This document shows, piece by piece, positions 45,038 to 53,434 of a DNA stretch of 61,453 nucleotides. Source of the stretch: a bacterium (GTDB taxonomy: Bacteria > Verrucomicrobiota > Kiritimatiellia > CAIKKV01 > CAITUY01); contig JBAXWB010000028.1 in NCBI GenBank assembly GCA_037128595.1, positions 1 to 61,453 of the forward strand, read 5' to 3'. Made by a program: the position numbers and the translations under genes. Each line of letters opens with the position of its first letter. Within the stretch, counting starts at the first letter, position 1. Under the pieces are notes generated by a model. It had not been told where the DNA came from and ran no database searches. It was given only the letters and a program-made list of their open reading frames with translations.

Positions 45038-46060
45038 ATGGTAAAACAGAGCGAAATTGCAAAAAAGGCGGGAGTGTCCTTGGCTACGGTCTCCCTAGCG
45101 CTCAACAATCATCCGCGGGTTTCCGCCCGAACCCGGCAAAAGGTCATGGAAGTCGCCAGTAAATTTGGTTATGTGCCCAACCATGCGGCGCGTAAGCTGG
45201 CCCAGCGCCGGTTTGGCGATGGGGAGGCGCGCGGGTTGGATCGTATCGTCTTTGTCATCGTGGAAGACGTACGTGGGCCTGAGATTGCCGCTCCCTATCT
45301 GGCGATGCTGAAAGGAGCTGAATACAATATTTCCGGTAAAGGGGGAATGTTGACCTTTCTGCGTTGTGATCATGAGTCACGGCGCCAGAAGCTGACGGCC
45401 TTGGCGCATTCGGGTGAAGTCGATGGCTGGTTGCTGGTGGGGCGGGTGGATGATGAGATCGTGCGCATTGTGAAATCCCTGGGACGCCCTTTTGTTGTCC
45501 TGGGTGACCACCAGTGCACGGAGCCCGTCAATAGCGTGGTGGTGGATGACCAGGCGGTGGGGCGGATGGCGGTACAGCATCTGGTGGCGGCTGGTCATAA
45601 ACGTATCGGCTTCATGGGGGGGAGTATGCATTTTGAATACCAGCGCGGCGTGTTGGCCGGTTTTGAGCGGGCCATAAAAGACATGGGCTTGGAGGCCGAT
45701 CCCAAACTGATCGAGACCACCTTAAGTCGACCCGAGGATATGGACATCACTGCAATGTTTGAGCATTTGCAGCACCTGACCCCGCCGCCCACTGCGATCT
45801 TCCTCGCCGAGCCGAAATTCGGGAGGATGGCGATATTTGTCTCCCGGCATTCGGGAAATAAGGCCATGCAAGCCATGACATTTGTGGCATACGAAATTGA
45901 AGACTTTTCCGCCGTTGACCAGCGTTTGGATGTCATTGAGTCGCCCCTTTCCGAGGTTGGCCGGGCAGGCGTTGCGTTGCTGAGGGAAGTCACGGAAGAG
46001 AAAAATATCCAGTCTCGGCGCATCCTGATCACGCCTCGCTTGCGATTGAAGCAGGAATAG
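45038..46060 (+). CDS. LacI/GalR-family transcriptional regulator
   Basis: 340 residues. The N-terminal helix-turn-helix (residues 5-24, EIAKKAGVSLATVSLALNNH) and hinge helix region (YVPNHAARKLAQRR) precede a periplasmic-binding-protein-like ligand domain (VVVDDQAVGRMAVQHLVAAGHKRIGFMGG). It is the only dedicated one-component regulator among the sugar genes. Its own promoter is packed with TTGCA half-sites, and the same motif precedes several sugar genes, so it may control them. The ligand is unknown. Confidence 0.93.
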   Translation: MVKQSEIAKKAGVSLATVSLALNNHPRVSARTRQKVMEVASKFGYVPNHAARKLAQRRFGDGEARGLDRIVFVIVEDVRGPEIAAPYLAMLKGAEYNISGKGGMLTFLRCDHESRRQKLTALAHSGEVDGWLLVGRVDDEIVRIVKSLGRPFVVLGDHQCTEPVNSVVVDDQAVGRMAVQHLVAAGHKRIGFMGGSMHFEYQRGVLAGFERAIKDMGLEADPKLIETTLSRPEDMDITAMFEHLQHLTPPPTAIFLAEPKFGRMAIFVSRHSGNKAMQAMTFVAYEIEDFSAVDQRLDVIESPLSEVGRAGVALLREVTEEKNIQSRRILITPRLRLKQE

Positions 46061-46118
46061 GGTAGTCCCTTAGGGCATTAATCAATCGCGTTTCGGTCAG
46101 GATTCGGAGCGGAAAAGA

Positions 46119-46202
46119 ATTTTTGACAGAATGAACAGAATGATCAAAATGGTGAGTACTCGACGGGTTTATTTTGTAAATTTTGTGCATTCTGTCAAAA
46201 AT
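46119..46202. repeat. Family E full copy: GACAGAATGAACAGAAT inverted repeat
   Basis: 32-base arms (46119-46150 and 46171-46202) are complementary with several mismatches around a 20-base centre. It lies in the 199-bp gap before the HEPN gene. Confidence 0.82.
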
Positions 46203-46259
46203 ATTGGTTCCGGCTATGCTGGGTTAGGGTTTAATCAGTAAACGTCTGAGGAGAGTTTC

Positions 46260-46685
46260 ATGACTAAGTTGGATACCCGTTGGATTCAGCGGCTCAATCA
46301 TTTCGCCAAAGCTTTTTTACAATTGAAAGAAGCGGTTGAACTGGCGAAACAACGTCCCTTGTCTAAGCTCGAAGGGCAGGGGCTGATACAGGCCTTCGAA
46401 TATACGCATGAACTGGCATGGAATACCTTGAAAGATTTTTTTGAGAGCCGTGAGGTCCGCAATCTGTATGGGTCAAAAGATACGACGCGTGAGGCTTTCA
46501 AGGCCGGCTTGATTGAAAACGGGGAAGCTTGGATGGACATGATTCAAAGCCGCAATTTGACCTCGCATACCTATGACGAAGCCACAGCGGATCAGATTAT
46601 TTCAGCCATTCTAAATATCTATTTCGAGGAATTCAAGGCACTGGAAGTCAAGTTAGGGGAAATCAAACAGGAAGAAATGGCGTGA
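46260..46685 (+). CDS. HEPN-family toxin (HI0074-type nucleotidyltransferase partner)
   Basis: 141 residues, all-helical, with a GAGGAG site before ATG. The HEPN signature RNLTSH (R98, H103; R-x4-H) is present. It overlaps the MNT gene by 4 bp (ATGA type junction). HEPN proteins of this pair type are RNases that the MNT partner inactivates, in known cases by adenylylation of a nearby Tyr. Confidence 0.88.
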   Translation: MTKLDTRWIQRLNHFAKAFLQLKEAVELAKQRPLSKLEGQGLIQAFEYTHELAWNTLKDFFESREVRNLYGSKDTTREAFKAGLIENGEAWMDMIQSRNLTSHTYDEATADQIISAILNIYFEEFKALEVKLGEIKQEEMA

Positions 46686-46996
46686 AATACGGCCTGAAAG
46701 ACAACATCATCCAATTAATCTGTGATGTTTTTTCCACGTTCCCGCAAGTTGAAAAAGCCGTTCTGTATGGTTCTCGAGCCAAAGGGAATTTCAAGAATGG
46801 CTCGGATATTGATCTGACCCTCCAGGGCGGGGAAGCCCTGACACTGAATATCCTCGGTGACATCATGGACGCACTTGATGAACTGCACCTGCCTTATTCT
46901 TTCGATGTGTCGCTCTTCCGCGATATCAGCGATGCCGATCTCCTTGAACATATCCAGCGCATGGGCATCACTTTTTATGAGAAGCCAAGCGCCTGA
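46682..46996 (+). CDS. MNT-type minimal nucleotidyltransferase antitoxin
   Basis: 104 residues. The nucleotidyltransferase motif is LYGSRAKGN (G30, S31) followed by GSDIDL with D42 and D44. The GTG start at 46682 lies inside the HEPN stop region. It should act as the antitoxin of the HEPN partner. A small hairpin (GTTACC/GGTAAC, 47004-47021) follows the stop. Confidence 0.88.
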   Translation: MKYGLKDNIIQLICDVFSTFPQVEKAVLYGSRAKGNFKNGSDIDLTLQGGEALTLNILGDIMDALDELHLPYSFDVSLFRDISDADLLEHIQRMGITFYEKPSA

Positions 46997-47015
46997 ATCC
47001 TGTTACCGTGTCCGG

Positions 47016-47427
47016 TAACGGGCGCATATGAGCTCAGTAGGGGTTTTCAGTGCCTCAAATGAAGGCGAAGATAAAAGATTTACCACGGAGACACGGAGAC
47101 TCAGAGACAGAAAATACAATGTGGCGTTTATTTCGTCCACGGGAATACCGTGGCCAAAATAAACGCCACGGTTTCGTGGAGGAGGAAACAGCCAGAAGGA
47201 GGAGAGGTATTGTTTGTTGTCCCATCTCCTCTTTCTCCTGGAATTACTCCCGGAGAGGTGTTTAGCGATTTTTTCAAATGGTGTACTCGCCATTTGGAAA
47301 AATCGCTAAACATTTTCTTCTCTTTCTGCTTCCTCTCTGTGTCTCCGTGTCTCCGTGGTAAATCTTTCCCGTTTTACTGTGGGCCTGTGAATAAGCCCTA
47401 CTGAAGTCACATGCGCCCTCCGGTAAC
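47016..47427. repeat. Outer inverted repeat surrounding family B copy 2
   Basis: The left arm (about 47016-47044, GGGCGCATATGAGCTCAGTA) and right arm (47396-47427) are complementary over about 22 bases with three mismatches. The family B element lies between them, which suggests insertion of one repeat into another. No gene is present in 46997-47495. Confidence 0.68.
47074..47367. repeat. Family B copy 2: multi-stem element
   Basis: The outer stem is formed by AAAGATTTACCACGGAGACA and its exact complement at the right end. Inner stems are 47121-47142/47148-47169 (GTGGCGTTTAT type), an imperfect purine-rich stem 47192-47206/47226-47240, and a 22-bp stem 47259-47280/47291-47312. The fold would be a multi-branched structure. 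The third stem differs in sequence from that of copy 1 but keeps its pairing. Confidence 0.87.
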
Positions 47428-47444
47428 CTTTATTGAAGTTTGAT

Positions 47445-47476
47445 TTGTGACTCGAATGTGGTACCGTAATAGGTAC
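47445..47476 (+). promoter_or_regulatory. Promoter and operator of the Phd/PIN pair
   Basis: TTGTGA (47445-47450), 16 bp and TAATAG (47467-47472) form a plausible promoter. The -10 lies inside the inverted repeat GTACC-GTAATA-GGTAC (47461-47476), a likely operator for self-repression by the antitoxin. Confidence 0.5.
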
Positions 47477-47495
47477 ACAGAGGAGGGCGTTAGCG

Positions 47496-47786
47496 ATGAA
47501 GTTTATGACTGTACGCGAGTTTCGAGGGAATACGGGTTCCGTTCGGGCAAGTTTGGAGCGGGAGGAAGAGGTCGTGTTGACGGCAGGCGGTCAACCTTAT
47601 GCCCTTGTCTCCCTTGTGCATCCCGAGTCGTTTGATCGGGAATTGTCGGCGATCCGCCGGGCACGGGCACAGGTGGCGTTGGATGTGGCACAGGCTTCAG
47701 CGAAAACGGCGGGAACGGACCGGATGACCATGCCGGAAATTGATGCCGTCATCAAGGATGTCCGTCGCGTGAGGGTCGTTCATTGA
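47496..47786 (+). CDS. Phd/YefM-like antitoxin
   Basis: 96 residues behind an AGGAGG site. The N-terminus MKFMTVREFRGNTGSVRASL and the strand VVLTAGGQPYALVS match the Phd/YefM fold (DNA binding). The C-terminal tail is charged and likely wraps the toxin. It overlaps the PIN gene at 47783-47786. Confidence 0.83.
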   Translation: MKFMTVREFRGNTGSVRASLEREEEVVLTAGGQPYALVSLVHPESFDRELSAIRRARAQVALDVAQASAKTAGTDRMTMPEIDAVIKDVRRVRVVH

Positions 47787-48199
47787 GAGTCGTGCTTGAC
47801 ACGAATGTCCTCGTTTCAGCCTTGTTGACAGAGGGGGGAACCTGCTCAACCCTCCTCCGGGCGGTGTTGGCTGGACGAATTGAAGTATGTGCGGATGATC
47901 GGATTCTCGCCGAATATGAGAGGGTTTGTCACGAGCCCCGTCTCGGCCTCGATTCTCATGCCACCCATACCATTCTGGCTTGTATTCGCGAGATCATGGT
48001 TTTTATTAACGCCAGGCCCTTGAGTGTAATCCTTCCCGATATCGATGACCTCCCTTTCTTGGAAGTCGCGGACACCGCTGGCGCTTTTTTGGTGACAGGG
48101 AATAAGAAGCATTTTCCACCTGAGCGGTGCGGTTCTGTTGCCGTGCTTTCTCCCGCTGAATTCCTGACCCTGTTGAGGTCTGCTGCAATTCCTGAATGA
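47783..48199 (+). CDS. PIN-domain ribonuclease toxin
   Basis: 138 residues from a TTG start that overlaps the antitoxin stop (TTGA). Acidic residues of the PIN site are D6 (VVLDTNV), E44 (LAEYERV) and D97 (VADTAGA), followed by LVTGNKKHFP. VapC-type PIN toxins cut tRNA or rRNA; the target here is unknown. Confidence 0.9.
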   Translation: MRVVLDTNVLVSALLTEGGTCSTLLRAVLAGRIEVCADDRILAEYERVCHEPRLGLDSHATHTILACIREIMVFINARPLSVILPDIDDLPFLEVADTAGAFLVTGNKKHFPPERCGSVAVLSPAEFLTLLRSAAIPE

Positions 48200-48245
48200 C
48201 CATGCGGTTTGTCAATGGCAAATGGCTTATACTTCCAATATTATG

Positions 48246-48298
48246 CGCATTGCATTATGTGTATTATATTTGACCTTGAGCGCCTTTAAAGTTATCGT
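48246..48298 (+). promoter_or_regulatory. CGCATTGCA box plus sigma-70 promoter
   Basis: The exact box (48246-48254) is followed after 15 bp by TTGACC (48270-48275), exactly 17 bp and TATCGT (48293-48298). It drives the GH2 gene; the predicted leader is about 45 bases. Confidence 0.65.
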
Positions 48299-48351
48299 TC
48301 TTAACAAACGAAGCGTATCAGGCAAGATTCCGTATAGATCGAGATGAAAAA

Positions 48352-50127
48352 ATGAACAGTCAAAACGGCACCCGTGAAAAAAAAATCTTATCTGGATTCT
48401 GGGACGGCGAGTTGAAACTGAACTCAGCGATTGACGTCGCGTCGCCGGAAACTATTAGCAAGCCTTTTTATGTCCCGCTTTCCTGGAACATGCAGACGAA
48501 AGAGTTGGAATGGCCGTCGGACCAGCAGGAACTTTCCGCCATTACCCGTCCCTTGCAAAATCAGAATTTCAGGGACAGAGCACGAAAATTCTCTGAAGGC
48601 GAGATCACCTATAGCAAAAGGATCATGCTGCACAAGAAGCCCGGCCTGCGTGAATTTATCGTGTTTGAAGGAAGTAACTACAAAACAACGGTATCCATCA
48701 ATGGGGTCAAAGTCGGCGAGAACCGGAATGGGCATCTTAAGTTTGAGTTTGATATCAGCGATTTCACGGTTGATGGGGAAAATTCATTCGTCATGACCGT
48801 GGATAACCACCGGGATAAGGACGGTTGCCCACAGGAACAATTCAACTGGAAGAATTACGGCGGGATTCACCGTCCTTTCTACATCGAATACCGGTCTGAT
48901 CTCTTTATCCGGGATTATCGGGTGGTGCCGGGCCGGGAGAACGGCAAATGGTTTGCAGATATAACGGTCACCCTCAATCAGAAGGCGGACTGTACACTGG
49001 GTGTTGAACTGATTTCCGGGGCTGAAAAGAAAACAGACGAAATCAACTTTGCGGGTACGGATAAGGCTGCGACCAGGATTTTTTGCGACAACCCGGTCGT
49101 TTGGCGCCCGGGCGAGGGGCTGCTTTCGGAAATTTCCTTAACCCTATCCCGTAAAGATCAGGTGATCGATCGTGCCCATGATGCCTTCGGCTTCAGGACG
49201 GTCGAAACCCTGGGCCGCGATATTCTCATCAACGGGAAGAAATTTAAAATCCTGGGGGCCTCCTTTCATGAGCAGCATCCGACTTTCGGGAACAGTGTGC
49301 CCGGCTGGCAGTGGATCAATGATCTCAAACTCCTGAAGCATTGCGGGTTGAATGCCGTTCGCGCCGCACATTATCCCTACTCGCGGGAATTTTATGCCGC
49401 CTGTGACCGGGAGGGTATTGTCTGTCTTGCCGAACTCCCCTGCTGGCAATTCAATCATTACCACTTTGGAAACGCCGGCGTTCTGAAGCATTGTTCTACG
49501 TATGCCGCCTCCATGGTCCAGCAACTGGGCAATCATCCGTCCATCATTGGCTGGAACATCCAGAATGAGTCGGCCACGTTCGATCCCCTTGCTGTTAACT
49601 TTTTCCGGACAATCAATGACGTCTTCAAGCAAAACGATCCGTCCCGCTTGACATTGTCTGCCGAGAGTCCGGAACCGCCCGAACACCTGGCCGTCGTCAA
49701 AAAAGTGAAAGGAACGCCCACGGGCGAAGCGCCGCCAACCTCCGCTTTCATTGATGTGTTCGGGGTGAATAATTATGCGGCCTGGTATGGGGAGAAAGCC
49801 TCTTATCTCCCGCAACTGCTGGACCATTTTGCCGGAAAAATCAAGGATAAGCCGATCATCGTATCCGAGTTCGGGGCGGAGGCCAGTGCGGGCGTACGAT
49901 CCCTTTCCATGCCCCATTATTCAGAGGATTTCCAGGCTGAGCTGTTGTGCCGTCAAATAAAAGAGATTTTAAAGAGGGATTTCATGGCCGGGTTCTTCAT
50001 CTGGATTTTCTTTGATTATGAATGCTCGTCCATTTCCATCTCCGGGGTGAACGCGAAGGGAATCGTGGATTCCTATCGGAACCCGAAGCTGGCGTTCAAC
50101 ATGATCAAAAATGTTTTGACGCCTTAG
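48352..50127 (+). CDS. GH2 family glycosidase (beta-glucuronidase/galactosidase type)
   Basis: 591 residues, cytoplasmic. The sugar-binding domain (FVPLSWNMQTKELEWP; YSKRIMLHKKPGLREFIVFEG), an immunoglobulin-like domain and the TIM barrel are in the standard GH2 order. The acid/base is in IQNES (E406) and the nucleophile in IVSEFGAEA (E506). Length and NES motif fit the beta-glucuronidase branch better than the long LacZ type. It is transcribed from its own box promoter. Confidence 0.92.
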   Translation: MNSQNGTREKKILSGFWDGELKLNSAIDVASPETISKPFYVPLSWNMQTKELEWPSDQQELSAITRPLQNQNFRDRARKFSEGEITYSKRIMLHKKPGLREFIVFEGSNYKTTVSINGVKVGENRNGHLKFEFDISDFTVDGENSFVMTVDNHRDKDGCPQEQFNWKNYGGIHRPFYIEYRSDLFIRDYRVVPGRENGKWFADITVTLNQKADCTLGVELISGAEKKTDEINFAGTDKAATRIFCDNPVVWRPGEGLLSEISLTLSRKDQVIDRAHDAFGFRTVETLGRDILINGKKFKILGASFHEQHPTFGNSVPGWQWINDLKLLKHCGLNAVRAAHYPYSREFYAACDREGIVCLAELPCWQFNHYHFGNAGVLKHCSTYAASMVQQLGNHPSIIGWNIQNESATFDPLAVNFFRTINDVFKQNDPSRLTLSAESPEPPEHLAVVKKVKGTPTGEAPPTSAFIDVFGVNNYAAWYGEKASYLPQLLDHFAGKIKDKPIIVSEFGAEASAGVRSLSMPHYSEDFQAELLCRQIKEILKRDFMAGFFIWIFFDYECSSISISGVNAKGIVDSYRNPKLAFNMIKNVLTP

Positions 50128-50181
50128 TGGAGTCCCCAGCCGGTAGCCGGGTAATTCATGGAAGAAACCGTGTGGGAAAAT

Positions 50182-50276
50182 TAGAGCGGAGCACAGGTGG
50201 CAGCCGACGTCCCCGGCGGCTGATTAACAGCCAGAACGTAGAATCGTTCGCCGAGGACGTCGAACGCCACCGTGAT
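50182..50276. repeat. Family D copy 2
   Basis: It shares the outer parts of 40101-40215 but lacks about 30 bases of the inner hairpin. Its ends (GTGGCAGCCGACGTCC / GGACGTCGAACGCCAC) can pair. It lies between the GH2 gene and the next operon. Confidence 0.75.
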
Positions 50277-50345
50277 TAGAGGGGCTTGTTTTAAGTTGAA
50301 TCAAGTGAGTTTTAGTTCCGGCTATGCCGGGTAAGATTACAGATC

Positions 50346-52001
50346 ATGAATGAGAGTCCAGCGCCGGTTGCCTGTGTAGGGGTGGTGATTCCTGATAACG
50401 TATCACAGGTGATGAGGAATATTGTGGCGTTATTCGCGCGACAGGTCGCGCAACGCTGTGAGGCCAGGGTCATGACCGCAGGTGAGGTGCCATTCCGGGT
50501 GGAGCTTGCGATCGCACCTGGTATCGGAGTAGATGGCTTCCGGATTGAAGACCGCCCGGACGGTGGCGTGCGAATTGCCGGAAACGACGAGCGCGGATTG
50601 CTTTATGGCGTAGGCAAGTTTCTGCGGACCTCACGCTATGATCAAGGCGGGTTCACCCCGGGATGGTGGCGGGGTACCTCGGTGCCGGAGAAACCCGTAC
50701 GTGGCATCTATCTGGCGACGCATTTCCATAACTTCTACCATGATGCACCCGTTGAGAAAATTCAAAGGTATGTGGAAGAACTGGGACTCTGGGGTTACAA
50801 CGTACTGGGGGTCTGGTACGACATGCATCACTTCAGTGGTTTTGACGATCCTGAGGCGGTGACGTTCCGTACGCGCCTTCACGCGATCTGCGAGGCGGCC
50901 AGGAGTATCGGCCTGGATGTCAGTTTCACCTTACTCGCCAACGAGGCTTACCATAATTCGCCAGTTGAACTTCGGGCGGAGCTGAGTGGCCGGCGTGGTG
51001 GCTGGTACGAGTGTGATGTCTGCCCGAGCAAGCCCGGCAGCCTGGAGTACGTGCTGGGTGTTCTGGGCCAGGAGTTCGATTGGTGCGCCGATTTGCAGCC
51101 GCGCTATCTGTGGATTTGGCCTTACGATCAGGGTGGGTGTGGCTGCAGTGCGTGCCAGCCCTGGGGCGCGAAAGGATTCCTTAAACTTGCCGAACCGGTT
51201 GCGGCGCTGGCCCGGAGGAAACTGCCGGGAGTGAAGGTCATTATGTCGACCTGGTTTTTTGATGAACCCGAATGGCAGGGGGTGGATAAAGCCTTTTCCG
51301 CAAAAGAGCCGTGGGTTGATTACATGATGGCCGAAGGAACGGCCCGGGCCATGCCGGGAGGATTGCCGATGGTCGGGTTCCCCGAAATCAGTATGTATAA
51401 AACATTCCCGTGGGGCGGATTTGGGGCCACGCCGCTGCCGCGCCTTTCCCAAGGACAATGGGATGCCGTTAAAGGGAAGATCTCGGGAGGCTTTCCCTAC
51501 TCCGAGGGACTCTTCGACGACATCACCAAGGTCGTGTTCAGCCAGTTTTATTGGAACGATCGGCCTGCCCTGGAGACCCTGCGGGAATACGTTGCCTTTG
51601 AGTATTCGGCGGAGGTGGTTGATGAGATCGTCAAGGTCATTACCACCCTGGAGCAGAATCATCATTGGCGGTGGTGGCCGGGCGAACTGGAGGGGGTCGA
51701 GCTGGATATGAATTGGTTCCCGTCCCGTGGCGCTGCTCCTCAGGCGGACCCGGGTGCGGAAGAGGCCTACGCCCTTGTCCAGCGCGTGGAGGGGCAGATC
51801 ACGCCCCAGGCCCGGGCCTCATGGCGCTGGCGGGTGCTTTATCTACGGACATTGCTGGATGCCGAACTCAAGGCCAATGGGGGGGCACCGAATGGCTTGT
51901 GCCAGAAGGCGTTTGCAGAGTTGATTGAGATATACCACGCCCAGCAAGCCTGTCCATTGGTTCGCCCACCCCTTCCGGATATTAAGAAAGAGGGTTGTTG
52001 A
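50346..52001 (+). CDS. Putative cytoplasmic TIM-barrel glycosidase with Cys cluster
   Basis: 551 residues with no signal peptide. The N-terminal part (GVRIAGNDERGLLYGVGKFLR) resembles the domain that precedes the barrel in GH20/GH67/GH115-like enzymes. The barrel begins at about 115 (RGIYLATHFHNFYHDAP). The segment WIWPYDQGGCGCSACQPWG (about 257-275) holds three cysteines that could bind a metal or be structural. No family was recognised with certainty. It overlaps the GH39 gene by one base (TGATG) and starts the packed 50-61 kb gene set. Confidence 0.75.
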   Translation: MNESPAPVACVGVVIPDNVSQVMRNIVALFARQVAQRCEARVMTAGEVPFRVELAIAPGIGVDGFRIEDRPDGGVRIAGNDERGLLYGVGKFLRTSRYDQGGFTPGWWRGTSVPEKPVRGIYLATHFHNFYHDAPVEKIQRYVEELGLWGYNVLGVWYDMHHFSGFDDPEAVTFRTRLHAICEAARSIGLDVSFTLLANEAYHNSPVELRAELSGRRGGWYECDVCPSKPGSLEYVLGVLGQEFDWCADLQPRYLWIWPYDQGGCGCSACQPWGAKGFLKLAEPVAALARRKLPGVKVIMSTWFFDEPEWQGVDKAFSAKEPWVDYMMAEGTARAMPGGLPMVGFPEISMYKTFPWGGFGATPLPRLSQGQWDAVKGKISGGFPYSEGLFDDITKVVFSQFYWNDRPALETLREYVAFEYSAEVVDEIVKVITTLEQNHHWRWWPGELEGVELDMNWFPSRGAAPQADPGAEEAYALVQRVEGQITPQARASWRWRVLYLRTLLDAELKANGGAPNGLCQKAFAELIEIYHAQQACPLVRPPLPDIKKEGC

Positions 52002-53434
52002 TGAAAACAATCGTAGTTGATTTCGACAAAACCGCCGGCTCCATCAAGCCGCTGCAGGGGATGGGGAACGGGCCACGGCACATGTGCACACTGTGGGATC
52101 TCTCGGATTATTATCGGGAACTGGCCGTTCCGCATGTGCGGCTCCACGATCAGGATTGGCCCAATTCACGGGTGATTGATGTGGCGCAGATCTTCCCGGA
52201 TGAAAATGCCGATCCGGAGGATCCCGCCCATTACGATTTCGAACGTACCGACGTGTATATTCAAAGTATTATGGATGTCGGCGCCAAGATCATCTGGCGG
52301 CTCGGCGCGAATATCGAGCATACGCAGAAAAAGTACTATGCGCACCCCCCCAGGGATTACACGAAATGGGCAAAAATGTGTCTTGGCATCATCCGGCATT
52401 ACAATCAGGGGTGGGCGAACGGGTTCCATTTTAATATTCAATATTGGGAAATCTGGAATGAGCCGGATCTCGGGCCTACGTGGGATCAGGACTGTTCGGG
52501 CGGTATGACATGGTCGGGAACCTTTAAACAGTATGCCGATCTCTATGTGACGGTGGCCCAGGCCATCCACGCGTTTGATCCAGCGTTGAAAGTGGGTGGC
52601 TATGCGGCCGCTTTCCCCAGGAGTGAACTGGTGCCGAAATTCCTGGCCTACTGCCGCAAGCATAAGGCTCCCCTGGATTTTTTTTCCTGGCACACCTACA
52701 GCAATGATCCGCAGGTTGTTGCAGAAAATGCGCGGCATGTTCGCACGCAGCTTGACCAACACGGCTACGCTAAAACTGAAAGTCATTTGAATGAATGGAA
52801 CCTCAAACACGAGGGGTTTTTCGAAAAGGGCTTCGAAGCGGTCAAGCGGGAGCATTTTGAACGGTATAAGAGCGAGGAGGGAGCCAGTTTTGTCGCTTCC
52901 GTCTTATCCCTCTTGCAGGATGCCTCGGTGGATGTCGCCAATTACTACGATACGCAGCCCTGGAGTCCCTGGTGCGGCCTGTTCGATATCTATGGTGTTC
53001 CTCAAAAGACGTTCCATGCCTTCAAGGCCTTCCGCCAGTTGTTGGATTACCCGGATCGTGTGCACGCGGAGGTTTCGGTTGATGGCGGAACGGTTGCGCC
53101 ATCAAAAGCTCATGAGGCCTGGGCCCCGTCACTTCCGCAACCTACAGGGAAAGCGGATACGCTGACCTGCCTGGCGGCGCGGGAGCGTACAGGGCAGAAG
53201 GCGGCCATCCTGGTCTCTAAATTCGATGGCAAGCGAGGCGTTTCGCGAATTGAATTGCGAGGTAAACTGATTGCGGACGGGGCCACGACCGAAATAGCCA
53301 TCCTGGATAAATACCGGAATCTGGAGCTGATTCAACTGCATGAGCGTCAGACCTTTTCCGGGGATCGCATGACGCTTGAAATGCCGCTGGGTGAATACGC
53401 GGTCGTGTTGATCCGGATAACAGGACCATTATGA
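52001..53434 (+). CDS. GH39-like glycosidase, copy 2
   Basis: 477 residues from ATG 52001 behind GAGGG. The acid/base is in EIWNEP (E154) and the candidate nucleophile in SHLNEWN (E265). It is a close relative of the 25710 product, also without signal peptide. The stop overlaps the start of the FGE-like gene (ATGA). Two GH39 enzymes in two catabolic blocks suggest that both blocks attack related glycans. Confidence 0.87.
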   Translation: MKTIVVDFDKTAGSIKPLQGMGNGPRHMCTLWDLSDYYRELAVPHVRLHDQDWPNSRVIDVAQIFPDENADPEDPAHYDFERTDVYIQSIMDVGAKIIWRLGANIEHTQKKYYAHPPRDYTKWAKMCLGIIRHYNQGWANGFHFNIQYWEIWNEPDLGPTWDQDCSGGMTWSGTFKQYADLYVTVAQAIHAFDPALKVGGYAAAFPRSELVPKFLAYCRKHKAPLDFFSWHTYSNDPQVVAENARHVRTQLDQHGYAKTESHLNEWNLKHEGFFEKGFEAVKREHFERYKSEEGASFVASVLSLLQDASVDVANYYDTQPWSPWCGLFDIYGVPQKTFHAFKAFRQLLDYPDRVHAEVSVDGGTVAPSKAHEAWAPSLPQPTGKADTLTCLAARERTGQKAAILVSKFDGKRGVSRIELRGKLIADGATTEIAILDKYRNLELIQLHERQTFSGDRMTLEMPLGEYAVVLIRITGPL

